Below, piece by piece: positions 39,696 to 49,141 of a stretch of DNA of 64,000 nucleotides. The DNA is from Moesziomyces globuligerus (taxonomy: Eukaryota > Basidiomycota > Ustilaginomycetes > Ustilaginales > Ustilaginaceae). Position numbers and translations under genes: made by a program. The notes below the pieces were generated by a model. The model was not told the origin of the DNA. It was given only the letters and a program-made list of their open reading frames with translations, and searched no databases. Each line of letters begins with the position of its first letter. Position 1 is the first letter of the stretch. The DNA lies in the NCBI GenBank assembly GCA_030849465.1, contig JARVLF010000003.1:124001-188000 (forward strand). Reading direction: 5' to 3'.

Positions 39696-40338
39696 TTACT
39701 TCTCGCCGTTGGGGTTCATGCGGCGCTTGCCACCGGGGGTGACAACGGCGTTCACGAATCTGAAAGGACAAAGAGCAGTTTGCAAACGTGTCAGTGAACG
39801 TAGTCGTCGACGCAGAAAAAGTTCGAGCACGAGATGCGGCACATCGAGATAGTGCGTGGCGGATTTGAACAGCGGTTGAACGGGGACGGCAGAGGGCGAA
39901 GATCTTAATGACTCTGTGGATCGAGCGCGACAGGATTGGGACGGTCGATGAAAGTGCGCGTGCTGTTGGTCATGGCCGCCGCCTGTTGTCGGTGATGATG
40001 GGGAACTTTCGTCGGTGGGGGGTACCATGCTGAGGAGTTCGAGTGCGGACCCAGTCGGATCGCGTGCAGTGGCGTATGAATCGCGTCACACAGCGTGTGG
40101 TGCTTGTCTAGTCGAGCCGGGTGGCAGGTGGCGTTGCTGCTGCGAATCCTGGTGTATCTCGATGTGGCTGAATCTCGTGCTGAGCAAGTGCTGAATGCTG
40201 GCAAACTTACCGTCGGGTGTACAAGAGACGCTTCTTGGCGCGGCCCTTGGGCTGCTTGGCCTTCTCTTGCTTCTCGACCTTGGGGGTCTGCGACTTGACC
40301 TTACCGGCACGCGCGAGGGATCCGTGAACCTTACCCAT
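39696..40338 (-). CDS. RPS30: 40S ribosomal protein eS30 (one large intron)
   Basis: 63 residues from two exons: 40338-40211 and 39759-39696. The 451-bp intron begins GTAAGT and ends CTTTCAG, phase 2. Exon 1 encodes [20 protein letters not shown] and [13 protein letters not shown]; exon 2 encodes [20 protein letters not shown]. Highly basic small-subunit protein at the A-site side of the 40S head/shoulder. As in yeast there is no N-terminal ubiquitin-like fusion. A further noncoding leader intron is plausible (a GTAAGC donor at 40931 and a TTGCAG acceptor at 40362), but is not proven. The short open frames alone would hide this gene, since neither exon forms a complete ORF. Confidence 0.95.
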
Positions 40339-42187
40339 CTTGAATATGTGTTATCGAGGGCCTGCAATGGACGGAGCGTCGACGGTGGTGGATGCGGTGG
40401 GAGAAAGACAAGGAGCGAGTCAGATGTAGGTCATGGAGCAAGAAGAGGCGCGCCTGGTCGCATCGATTTTCCGCGCATCGGTCTGTCGAAACTGGACTGC
40501 TGAAATCTCTGATTCTTAGAGCTGTGTTCCGTTCGCAAGTCGACTTGGCGGTTCCAGCCTGGCTGCGCCATCCACACCCAAGCCTCTGCCAAGGACGCGC
40601 ATCTTTCCTGGTTTGGCCGTTGGCCTTGCGCGGGTGCAAGATTCGCCGGTACAACCCTTTTCTCTCTGGTGGCAAAAGAGGGTCGATGGATGCTGAATAG
40701 CAGACGACAGGCGGGTCGACGCTAGATCGGATGGTGACGTCTAGCCGGAATGAACATCATGCTGCGTAAGGTCGGGTGGTTGGGCATGGCGATTGTTGGC
40801 AACGCAAGGGTCGGAGGTGATGCGCGCCTGTAGCGAAAGCGTACCTTTTGGTCGAGACGGCGAGGTTCGAGTAGAGGTGACGAACAGACAGATGCGAGTC
40901 GGATGCGACAAGACGTGGTGTAGACGCTTACGTTTATGAGTACCTTGACGATATGGAGGGCAGAAGGAGGGCTGATGGCAGCGTAGCGCTCGATAGTGTC
41001 GGGCCGCACGCCACTGCGCTCGATTCAGCTCAGCCTCTGGCGCTTGCAGTCCCTTACAGTCTCATTGCTGCCTTGTGCTGGCTCGCATTTCCCGGCTGGG
41101 CTGGCCGCCAAGATCGCCGGTCCACACTCAGGCCAGCGTAGCCAGGCCAGCCCAGCCAGGGCGCTGGCCTGGCTCTGCAGGGCCACTGGCTCGCGCTGGT
41201 CTGCACACCGCTGCGCTCAACCTGGCGCGCGCGTTACTCCCAGTGCCAGTACGAAGTCCATATTTTTGATAGCAACAGACAGCGCAGTCTGGCTGACAGG
41301 CGCTGGCACCGGGCCAAAATTCAACGGAAATTCAATTCGGGCAGCAGTCAGGTTAAAGGGGGTGAAATTGGTGCGCGGCTCTGCCTGCAGGTACCAGTCG
41401 AAGGTTGGAACGTGGGAACTTTTGCTTTTTACATGCACGTGACTGATTTAAAGCCAGATCTGGCACAGGAAGCCATGACGCGCGAACGAAGAGAGCTGCT
41501 AGCTTAGCTCGAGAGAGGAGGCACCCGATCCAGTTGCCAGGCTCGATCCAATGGATCCAGTGAGGCAGTGAGCGCCTGCAGGACTGATGCCCAAAGACGC
41601 GAAGGACAGACGAGCGTATGATGTTGGTCGCTGCTCGCGATTCTTCCTCCTTCCCACCAGGACTCAACTCATTCATCAAGAACGTAAGTGTCGCCCAACA
41701 AAGGCATCACCAGCAGTCTGCAGCAGGATCACACCGACGACGGAAGCATGCACCAATCGTGACAGCAGACGCTCTGGATATCACATCAGTACTGCAGCAT
41801 GCATCAGCGGCACCATTGCGACTGGAGGATGTCGTGAACGCCTCGATGTTCCAGGAGAGACACGTTACAGCATCAGGTTGCAGAGCAGGCGCAATCTCGA
41901 CGCAAGAAAGATGCGGCAACCATCTAGGATCGACTTGGTAGAAATCCGTCGCCGGGCGCTTGCGGCCAGTTGTACGCAGCTGGGCTGCAGTGCCAAAGTC
42001 TGGACGAGGGTCGCTTGACACCTCGATGCATTCTCTACGCCTCCTACTGCATTCACGTCGACGCAATCCTGCCTGCTGTTCTGCCTGCCTCGTCTCTACC
42101 ATCTCTGCCTTTGCTTGGCAAATCGCTGACCACCACACCCCGACTTTGTCTCAACTTGGTCTCGCCGCGCACAGTGACTCTGCCAAA
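40339..42187. promoter_or_regulatory. Divergent upstream region of RPS30 and RPS10
   Basis: 1.85 kb between the two divergent ribosomal protein starts. No protein gene is supported; the frames inside lack domain character. It probably contains leader introns of both genes: for RPS10 a GTAAGT at 41684 and an acceptor CGCACAG at about 42164-42170, 18-24 nt before the ATG. It also carries an inverted-repeat cluster at 41094-41173. Confidence 0.55.
41094..41173. repeat. Overlapping GC-rich inverted repeats
   Basis: GGCTGGGCTGGCC (41094-41106) is the exact reverse complement of GGCCAGCCCAGCC (41145-41157). GCCAGGCCAGC (41141-41151) is the exact reverse complement of GCTGGCCTGGC (41163-41173). The two stems share bases 41145-41151, so only one can form at a time. 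Confidence 0.85.
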
Positions 42188-42658
42188 ATGATCATCAGCA
42201 AGGAGAACCGCAAGACCATCTACGCCTCTCTCTTCAAGGAGGGTGTCATGGTCGCCCCCAAGAACTTCACCGTCCAGCACCCCGAGCTCGAGATCCCCAA
42301 CCTCGAGGTGGTCAAGGCGCTGCAGTCGCTCACCTCGCGCGGCTACGTGCACACGCAGTTCTCGTGGCAGTGGTACTTCTACACCCTCACCGACGAGGGT
42401 GTCGAGTACCTCCGCGAGTTCCTCCACCTCCCCGCCGAGATCGTCCCTGCCACGCACAAGCGCCCCGCCCGCCCCGCGCGTGCGCCTATGGGTGGCCGCG
42501 ACGGTGCCTACCGTGCCCCGCGCGGTGACCGTGACGGTGGCGACCGCGAGTACCGCCGCCGTGACGGCGCTGCCGCTGGCGACAAGAAGGACGGCGCCCC
42601 CTCGGGCGAGTACCGCCCCCGCTTCGCCGGTGTCGGCCGTGGCGCCCCCCGCCAGTAA
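42188..42658 (+). CDS. RPS10: 40S ribosomal protein eS10
   Basis: 156 residues from ATG 42188. The N-terminal winged-helix domain (MIISKENRKTIYASLFKEGV; NLEVVKALQSLTSRGYV; FSWQWYFYTLTDEGVEYLRE; LHLPAEIVPATHKR) matches eS10, located on the 40S head near the mRNA entry. The C-terminal ~60 residues are Arg/Gly/Asp-rich (RGDRDGGDREYRRRDG; RPRFAGVGRGAPRQ), typical of the flexible tail that is methylated or ubiquitylated in stalled-ribosome responses. Codon choice is strongly C-ending, as expected for high expression. Upstream frame codons have no homology, so the ATG is secure. Confidence 0.96.
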   Translation: MIISKENRKTIYASLFKEGVMVAPKNFTVQHPELEIPNLEVVKALQSLTSRGYVHTQFSWQWYFYTLTDEGVEYLREFLHLPAEIVPATHKRPARPARAPMGGRDGAYRAPRGDRDGGDREYRRRDGAAAGDKKDGAPSGEYRPRFAGVGRGAPRQ

Positions 42659-43052
42659 ACCCGCTCACCCACCGTTTCGTCGCAAAGACCCGATCCCAAG
42701 CGGTCTTTGATTCGCTAGCTGGATTGCTCTTCCACTAGCGTGGAAACTGGCTCCGAAACAAAAAAAGAGACATTCTAGTCTCCGCCTCTTCAACAACATA
42801 CTCCGTCCTTAGGATGCGGCTGGGCACGTATACGGATGGGGGCGAGGTTTCGCCCCAGCACTTCAGGCAATGTTTCTTGACTGTTTTATCTCTTCTCGCA
42901 CTCTGGCTATGCCTTGAAGCTGCTGCAAATCCAACGTCGGGCTGGCGCCCTTAGTCCAGGCATCCTTGATTCGATTTTTCCTTTGGATGTATTCGCATTG
43001 CCCGAGAAGATTTACCCCCTCATACCACAACGGCGGTGTGCTCGCTTGGTGT
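42659..43052. other. Convergent 3' flanks of RPS10 and the small mitochondrial gene
   Basis: 394 bp; 3' UTRs and terminators only. No further gene seen. Confidence 0.5.
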
Positions 43053-43500
43053 TTACTCGTGGTCGTTGGTGCGTGTGCGGGGTTGGTGGGTTGTGGACTG
43101 TTGTTGTGAGGTGGATTGGTGGGAGGGGGTTTTGGTGGCTAGGTGGGAGGGGGTGGGGTTGGCGCTGCTGCGCGACATGTCGGCAGAGGTCTGGGTCTGG
43201 ATATCGTCGGCTGCGGTTCGAGGATCGGGGTTGGAATCGTAGGCGCTCTTGCTGTGCGCGATCTGCTCGGTCTGGACAAGAACACGGTGCAGGGTTTCAG
43301 CATCATGTCGACACGCAAGGGAGCGGATGAGGGGGTGAGGTGGGGCGACTTACGGAGGCTGAGCCTGGCGTGGTAGCTTCGCTCTCGGAGCCTGGTTTGA
43401 CCGCCGAATATGCACGCACCGAGCATCGCGAGAGCGCCACACGAGGCGACACACGCACCATACGCGGCATCTTGGTCAATGTCGTCGACACCATGCTCAT
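43053..43500 (-). CDS. Small probable mitochondrial protein of unknown function (one intron)
   Basis: Not recognised. Two-exon model: 43500-43354 (49 codons) and 43271-43053 (72 codons plus stop), 121 residues. The 82-bp intron starts GTAAGT and ends TTGTCCAG, phase 0, and the second exon is open and in frame to TAA. The N-terminus (MSMVSTTLTKMPRMVRVSPR then VALSRCSVRAYSAV) is Arg/Ser-rich without acids until residue 38, a good mitochondrial presequence. The mature part is polar (TEQIAHSKSAYDSNPDPRTA; DDIQTQTSADMSRSSANPTP) with a Thr/Gln/Ser tail. A TATATA lies 71 nt upstream of the ATG (43571-43576), just beside a C15 run. The evidence is splice consensus, frame and presequence, not homology. 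Confidence 0.6.
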
Positions 43501-43553
43501 CAACGACGCTATAGACACAGTTCAAAGCTCATACACACGCGGCCGATGGGGAA

Positions 43554-43568
43554 GGGGGGGGGGGGGGG
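43554..43568. repeat. 15-nt G/C homopolymer beside a TATA box
   Basis: Fifteen consecutive G on the plus strand (C15 on minus) between the TATATA at 43571 and the start of the minus-strand gene at 43500. Confidence 0.9.
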
Positions 43569-43570
43569 AG

Positions 43571-43576
43571 TATATA
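43571..43576 (-). promoter_or_regulatory. Probable TATA box of the 43053-43500 gene
   Basis: TATATA on the minus strand, 71 nt before the ATG, followed downstream by C15. Confidence 0.45.
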
Positions 43577-44117
43577 CAGGCTACGAGCGTCTACCGGCGT
43601 CGAGTTTGTCGAGTTTAAGGCTCTGGAGTGAGTCAGGGTTCAGATCCCTACATTGCCGCTGCTAGGCATGCGACTGCGGATCTGTGGGAGCTGACACACG
43701 TTGCTGGATCGAGCTCGACCAGCGGCCCAATGGCCGCGTAGAGGGTCTGAGGGTGCGGTGGTTTGACAGCGACACGAGCCGACATGGTGACGTTGATGCT
43801 CACTCGGTCTGAGTGAGCGTCGATTCATCATGTGGGATCGACATCTCCAACACCTATAGGGAAAAAAAGGGGTCGGGCGTGGAGTTACGCGCCTCGGCCA
43901 TCCAACCCAAGTGTGGGAGTGTGAGGTGCAACGCTTAGCCGCCCAACTGTGAAATGCCACGTCTCATCCTCGACCCACGCTCGCCACACCCTATCCACCG
44001 CCGTCTCACGACCTCGAGCGATCTCTACCGCAACCTCCAAGGATTCAGGACACGACTGCCATCACGTTTGCAGTTTCATCTTTGGTGCCTTTTTGCCTCT
44101 CCTACACTTACCGGGTT
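43577..44117. other. Divergent intergenic region
   Basis: 541 bp upstream of both the small mitochondrial gene (-) and the secreted protein gene (+). Short frames present have no signal or domain. No other feature seen. Confidence 0.5.
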
Positions 44118-44462
44118 ATGTGGACATTACTACCGCTGCTTCTTGTCGGCGCTGTGCTTTGCATGCTGCGAGGCGTTGGGGCGGTGGGGGTGGATGCGGC
44201 CTCGATAGCGCACGAGCCGTACCAGTACTTCCACTCGGACGGCGTTGGCGGCAGCAATGCAGCCTGCTGGCTCTCGCGCCAACCCTTCGCTCCGCTCGAC
44301 GGCCTCGACTGTCGATTCGCCGACTCGATCAGCCAGATCAAAGGCCGCCAGATCTGGCAATGCTTCGGACAACACGACCGCTTCTGCCAAGCCTGCCACG
44401 CACTCGAAACTACCCTCACAGACCCCAAGGATCAGGTCGCCTGGAAAGTTCAAGGCTGCTAA
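44118..44462 (+). CDS. Small secreted cysteine-rich protein
   Basis: 114 residues from ATG 44118; the same frame is open upstream but has no ATG. The N-terminus MWTLLPLLLVGAVLCMLRGV is a clear signal peptide with cleavage probably after GVGAVG or VDAA. The mature part of ~88 residues has six cysteines (50, 65, 82, 90, 93, 114), a CxxC pair, an even number suitable for three disulfides, and aromatic residues (EPYQYFHSDG; QIWQCFGQHDRFCQACHALE). No known domain was recognised. Small secreted cysteine-rich proteins of smut fungi are often candidate effectors acting in the apoplast, but an ER-resident or wall role is equally possible. Confidence 0.7.
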   Translation: MWTLLPLLLVGAVLCMLRGVGAVGVDAASIAHEPYQYFHSDGVGGSNAACWLSRQPFAPLDGLDCRFADSISQIKGRQIWQCFGQHDRFCQACHALETTLTDPKDQVAWKVQGC

Positions 44463-44684
44463 ACCTCCCTCGCAACACAACACTCACTTCCCAAACCCCG
44501 GCTGTAGTATATATCCCCCCAACGCATACCATTTCATCCACCCACATCCAGCATCACATCAGCATCTACACTTTAGTGTCTTTGTTCTATCCACTGCACT
44601 TACAACCCAAGCCGAAAATCTGGCTCGGGACATATGAAAAGGAGGAGGAATGGGAGGGGAGAAAAAGGGGGAGGGGGGAAGTTT

Positions 44685-47600
44685 TTAGACATGCTTGTCC
44701 TTAACGACCGACTCGACGTCCGGGGTGCGGAGGAAGAACTGGCGCGTGACGAGCTTGCAGACCTCCTCGATGGCGATGACGGGAGCCGAGATCCAGATGA
44801 CCGCCTTGACCTCTTCGCGCGTGAGGCGCGTGACCTGGAACCAGTCCTGGAGGAAGGGGATGGTGCAGATGGCGTAGTGGAGTGCGAGCGAGAGAGCAAT
44901 GGCGCCGATGAGGAGCGGATTCTTCCACGGACCAAACGTGAGCAGCGAGTCGGTCTCACTGATGGCGTTGAGCGCGTTGAACATCTCGACGACGACGAGC
45001 ACCGAGAGGGCGATGGTCGCCGGCTGCCTATACGCGGTAAAGATGCCACAGTCGACACCCTCAAAGAGGCCTCCGACCGCCTTGGACGCAGGCAGCGCGC
45101 ACTGGTGGAAGTGCGAGAGCTGCGCGTACGAGATCTGCGGTCCGCCCGTGTAGAAGATGAACCACCACGCATAGCCAAAGATGGTGGCCGCGCCCACAAA
45201 CGCACCCACCAGCAAATAGCGCGTAAAGATCCAGCCCGAGATGAGCGGATCCGAGCGCGAGCGCGGCTTCTCGCGCATGATGCTCGTCGAGGGCGGGTTG
45301 AATCCAAGCGCCGTAGCCGGCAGTCCATCCGTGACCAGGTTGACCCACAGCAGCTGCACGGGAATCAGCGCCTCGGGCAGACCCAGCACCACGGTGAGGA
45401 AGATCGACACCACCTCACCGATGTTGCTCGAGATGAGGTAGCGGATGAAGCTCTGCATGTTGTTGAAGATCGACCGGCCCTCCTGCACCGCCGCCTCGAT
45501 GGTGGCAAAGTTGTCGTCCGCCAGCACCATGTCGGCCGCCAGCTTGGCCACGTCGGTGCCCGAGCCCATGGCGATGCCGATGTCCGCCTTCTTGAGCGCG
45601 GGCGCATCGTTGACGCCGTCGCCCGTCATGGCCACCACGAGGCCCTGGCTCTGGAGCAGATCGACGAGCTGCGACTTGTGCGACGGCTCGACGCGCGAGA
45701 AGAGACTCGCCTTGGAGACAGCCGCGAGCTTCTGGTCGCGCTCCTTGAGCGCATCGAATTCTCGACCGGTGAACGACTTGCCGTCGAGATCCTCGTTGGC
45801 ACCAAACACGCCGATCTGGCGGCAGATGGTCTCGGCGGTGTTCTTGTTGTCTCCGGTGATGACGATGACACGGATGCCGGCCTGGCGACAGCGCTGGATG
45901 GCGGTGCGCACTTCGGGACGCGGCGGGTCGAGCATACCGACGAGTCCGACGAGCGTCATGCGCTGCTCAAACTGCGCATACTCGCTCGGGCTGCTGCTGC
46001 GATACGACTCGACGTCGAGCGGCACGTCCTCCTTGACGGCGATCGCGAGCGTGCGCAGACCCAGACGGCCGTATTCGAGCACCTTGTCGCCGATCTGGGC
46101 GCGCAGCGCAGCATCGAGCGGCTTGGCGTGCTTGCCGACCATGACCGTCTCGCAACGTTCGACGACACTCTCGGGGGCGCCCTTGACGAGCAGGCAGCCG
46201 GTGGCGGAGGAGCGCTGGATGAGCGTCGACATGCTCTTGCGGTCGCGGCTGAACTCGAAGGTCAGCAGGCGCGGGTGCGCCTTGCCGTACTCGTTGGTGA
46301 TGGCGCCGGCACGCGCGTGGGCATCGAGCTTGCTGGCGGCGGCGTTGACGCTTGCGTCGTGGTGACCGAGCTTCTCGACGAGCACCTTGAGCGCGGCCTC
46401 GGTGGGCTGACCGACGATGGTGTAGCTGCCATTGTCGTCGAGGTGGACGTGGGAGTCGTTGCAGATGGAGCAGACCTCGGCGAGCGCGTGGAAGGCGGTG
46501 CGAGGCTGGTTGAGGTCGGCGACGGGCTTGCCGGTGGCGTCGGTGATGTCGCCGACGGGGGCAAAGGTGCTGCCGGAGACAGAGTAGTCGGCGAGGGAGG
46601 CGGTGGAAGCGAAGAGCGAGAAGTGGGTGACGCTCATCTGGTTGGTGGTGAGGGTGCCGGTCTTGTCGGAGCAGATGACGTTGGTGGAGCCGAGGGTCTC
46701 TACGGAGGGGAGGTGGCGGACGATGGCGTTCTTCTTGGCCATCTTTTTGGTGCCGAGGGCGAGGCAGGCGGTGATGACGGCGGCGAGGCCCTCGGGGATG
46801 GCAGCGACGGCGAGGGCGACGGCGATCTTGAAGTAGTACATGGCGCCGCGGACCCAGCCGTGGTGGGAAGGGTCGCTAAAGTGGCGGTAGTTGACGATCC
46901 AGACGAGGATGCAGATGACGGTGATGACCTTTGCGAGGAGCTCGCCAAAGTCGTCGAGCTTCTGCTTGAGCGGTGTCTTTTCGTCGTCGTCCTTGGAGAT
47001 CTCTGCGTGGATGTCGCCGATGGCGGTGCGGGTGCCTGTGAGGGCGACGAGGGCGAGTGCGGTGCCGTTTGCGACGGTGGTGCCGGAGAAGAGGATGTTG
47101 GTCTGGTCCTGCTTGACGGCGGTGGGGTCGGGGACGGGGTCGAGCGACTTGTTGACGGAGATGGACTCGCCGGTGAGGATGGCCTGGTCTACGCGGAAGG
47201 AGGAGGAGTTGATGGCGATGAGGCGGCAGTCTGCGGGGATCTTGTCGCCGACGGAGAGGATGAGGATGTCGCCGGGGACGAGGTCCTCGGAGCGGACCTT
47301 CTCGGTGTCGGCGTGGCGGATGACGTTGGCGGTGTCGGGGGAGTACTCCTTGAGCGCATCGATGGCCTTGTCGGCGTTGCGCTCCTGGACGACGCCGACG
47401 GTGGCGTTTGCGATGAGGATGAGGAAGATGACGCCGGGCTCGATGAGGGCGGCGCCGAGGGTGGTGTCCTCCTCGAGGAGCGCGAGGACAAACGAGATGA
47501 CGGCGGAGGCGAGGAGGATGAGCACGAGCTGGTCCTTGAACTGGTCGAGGATGAGCTGCCAGAGGGGCGTCGGGGGCTGTTCGGGGAGCGTGTTGGGCCC

Positions 47601-47708
47601 GTACTTTGCGCGGCGCTGCTCGACCTCGTCGTCCGAGAGGCCCTTGGAAGGGTCTACGTTGAGGAGGGTGAGCGCCTCATGGACGGTCTTTGTCCAGGGG
47701 GCGTCCAT
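44685..47708 (-). CDS. eca1: SERCA-type P-type Ca2+-ATPase
   Basis: 1007 residues from ATG 47708 ([16 protein letters not shown]). Pumps cytosolic Ca2+ into the ER at the cost of ATP. Actuator motif [11 protein letters not shown], phosphorylation site [14 protein letters not shown] (D348), nucleotide site [11 protein letters not shown], hinge [20 protein letters not shown]. Transmembrane Ca2+ ligands are visible: [15 protein letters not shown] in M4, [15 protein letters not shown] in M5, [21 protein letters not shown] in M6 and IFTAYRQ...[13 protein letters not shown] in M7-M8. About ten membrane helices. Length and the MDAPW start match SERCA rather than Golgi PMR1. U. maydis has a described ER pump Eca1, hence the symbol, which is by analogy. 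The N-terminal half of the coding sequence is strongly C-ending. Confidence 0.95.
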   Translation of the reverse strand: MDAPWTKTVHEALTLLNVDPSKGLSDDEVEQRRAKYGPNTLPEQPPTPLWQLILDQFKDQLVLILLASAVISFVLALLEEDTTLGAALIEPGVIFLILIANATVGVVQERNADKAIDALKEYSPDTANVIRHADTEKVRSEDLVPGDILILSVGDKIPADCRLIAINSSSFRVDQAILTGESISVNKSLDPVPDPTAVKQDQTNILFSGTTVANGTALALVALTGTRTAIGDIHAEISKDDDEKTPLKQKLDDFGELLAKVITVICILVWIVNYRHFSDPSHHGWVRGAMYYFKIAVALAVAAIPEGLAAVITACLALGTKKMAKKNAIVRHLPSVETLGSTNVICSDKTGTLTTNQMSVTHFSLFASTASLADYSVSGSTFAPVGDITDATGKPVADLNQPRTAFHALAEVCSICNDSHVHLDDNGSYTIVGQPTEAALKVLVEKLGHHDASVNAAASKLDAHARAGAITNEYGKAHPRLLTFEFSRDRKSMSTLIQRSSATGCLLVKGAPESVVERCETVMVGKHAKPLDAALRAQIGDKVLEYGRLGLRTLAIAVKEDVPLDVESYRSSSPSEYAQFEQRMTLVGLVGMLDPPRPEVRTAIQRCRQAGIRVIVITGDNKNTAETICRQIGVFGANEDLDGKSFTGREFDALKERDQKLAAVSKASLFSRVEPSHKSQLVDLLQSQGLVVAMTGDGVNDAPALKKADIGIAMGSGTDVAKLAADMVLADDNFATIEAAVQEGRSIFNNMQSFIRYLISSNIGEVVSIFLTVVLGLPEALIPVQLLWVNLVTDGLPATALGFNPPSTSIMREKPRSRSDPLISGWIFTRYLLVGAFVGAATIFGYAWWFIFYTGGPQISYAQLSHFHQCALPASKAVGGLFEGVDCGIFTAYRQPATIALSVLVVVEMFNALNAISETDSLLTFGPWKNPLLIGAIALSLALHYAICTIPFLQDWFQVTRLTREEVKAVIWISAPVIAIEEVCKLVTRQFFLRTPDVESVVKDKHV

Positions 47709-48587
47709 CTTGGCTTGCTGTGCGCTTTCTACGGAAAGGCCGGGGGTGAACAAGCAGCGTAGTGGATGGTGGAGGCAAAGGTAGAACGAGGCTGGGCGAG
47801 AGCCGGAGTTGCACTTGGCTGGCACAGGCGAGCGTACGGCGGCGTTTGCTGGCTTGCTGGCTGTGCCTAGGCTGTGCCTACGTGGAGCCCGAAGAAAGGT
47901 GGAGAGCAACGGCCACTCTTGCGACTCACAACTGCCCAGCCAGCGTCGGCTTTGCCGAGTGGGGCAAGCCGCTACGTGTCACTTTTTTCCCCCCCTTGGT
48001 TCTCGCCGCGGTGCTCCGTGTGCACTGTTCACATCTTCTTCGGGCGCCACCCGCTGCTGCCTTGCTATGCCTTGCTATGCCTTGATCAGCAGCACGCTCT
48101 CAAGCCTCAGGCCATCCTCAAACCTCAAGCCCAGCTTGCCATCCCGATGCCAACGCCGATGCCTCGCTGGGCCCAGGGAGAAACACTCACAGTAGCCGAA
48201 AAATTTCCACCCCGCTGAGCTCACCAGCCTGGTAGCTCTCCAGCATAAACCTGTGAACAACCTGACCTATCCTCGTCCTCGTCCTCTCCTCGCATGTCTG
48301 ATCCCACGCTGCGCACACGACTGGGTGGCTTGATGGCTTGGTGGCTGGCAGCATGTCTCGGGTGCGCAGGCCAGCTGAGTTCTTCGCCGTGATCGACACG
48401 TGGAGGCTAGCACGTTCAGACCCTTCCGATTTCATCGCCCCGATCTCACCCCGATATGTCTGTCCACAAACCTAACAACTGGAATTCCCGCAAAAAAAGT
48501 GCATCTTCGGTGAGGCGGGATATTGGACAAGATTTTGGAGTTCCTCGCCATCGTTTCCTTACACCATCACACCTGGATATCTCGATC
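47709..48587. other. Divergent intergenic region, Ca2+-ATPase / MRPL31
   Basis: 879 bp with promoters and leaders of two divergent genes. No gene is supported. The only notable sequence is the doubled TGCTATGCCT near 48062-48083. Confidence 0.55.
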
Positions 48588-48905
48588 ATGTTCGGAGCGT
48601 TTCGAGCATCTTTGCCCTCGATGGGTGGGTTGCTGTGGAAGAATCCCTGGCGACTCTCCTCCACCCGCAAGAACCGCGTTCGCATGAGACTTCGTGCCGT
48701 CGACGACGTCATCTCCACCCTCCAGCAGTCCAACATCCAGTGCGCCTCGCTCACCCGCGCCCTCGCCATCCCTACAGAATCCACAATGCTCCCCAAGGAC
48801 AAGTACACCACCTTCTCCAAAAACGACCGCGGCTTCAGAAAGAGCGTACACAAAGTCCCCAAATGGACTCGCAAAACCATCCGCGAAAACCCTGTCGGCT
48901 ACTAA
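48588..48905 (+). CDS. MRPL31: Mitochondrial large-subunit ribosomal protein Mrpl31 (mL60)
   Basis: 105 residues from ATG 48588. The sequence MFGAFRASLPSMGGLLWKNP, RLSSTRKNRVRMRLRAVDDV, LPKDKYTTFSKNDRGFRKSV and HKVPKWTRKTIRENPVGY matches the fungal-specific mL60 family, including the conserved PKDKYT..SK..G.RK..HKVPKWTR block. Basic throughout, as expected for a ribosomal protein. The in-frame codons upstream to 48456 do not resemble the family, so the internal ATG was chosen. Confidence 0.93.
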   Translation: MFGAFRASLPSMGGLLWKNPWRLSSTRKNRVRMRLRAVDDVISTLQQSNIQCASLTRALAIPTESTMLPKDKYTTFSKNDRGFRKSVHKVPKWTRKTIRENPVGY

Positions 48906-49141
48906 AAGCCCCAACCACCACCACGATCCACCCTACTTCCCGCCCAACCCTTCTCAGCATCCATTTCAACCTCCTTGTACACTAGCCCAGCCTCCTCTCA
49001 GCAAACTCAAGTTGCAAAGTCCACATGCCACATGCCACTGCACGCGCTGCACGCACCGCGTACTCTTCGAACGGCAAAACGATGCATTGACACACATCAC
49101 AAGGGTATAGCATTCGCAGCTGCCACGCTCTCTCCAGCGCG

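Noticed and set aside
41587..42018. Overlapping small frames upstream of RPS10
   Set aside because: No signal, domain or codon bias; probably leader and intron sequence of RPS10.
43630..43660. GGGTTCAGATCCC resembling a tRNA T-loop
   Set aside because: Position 58 is G rather than A, and no cloverleaf could be built around it.
44634..47762. A 1042-codon plus-strand frame opposite the Ca2+-ATPase
   Set aside because: Gly/Asp/Glu-rich shadow of the ATPase; same codon-bias explanation.
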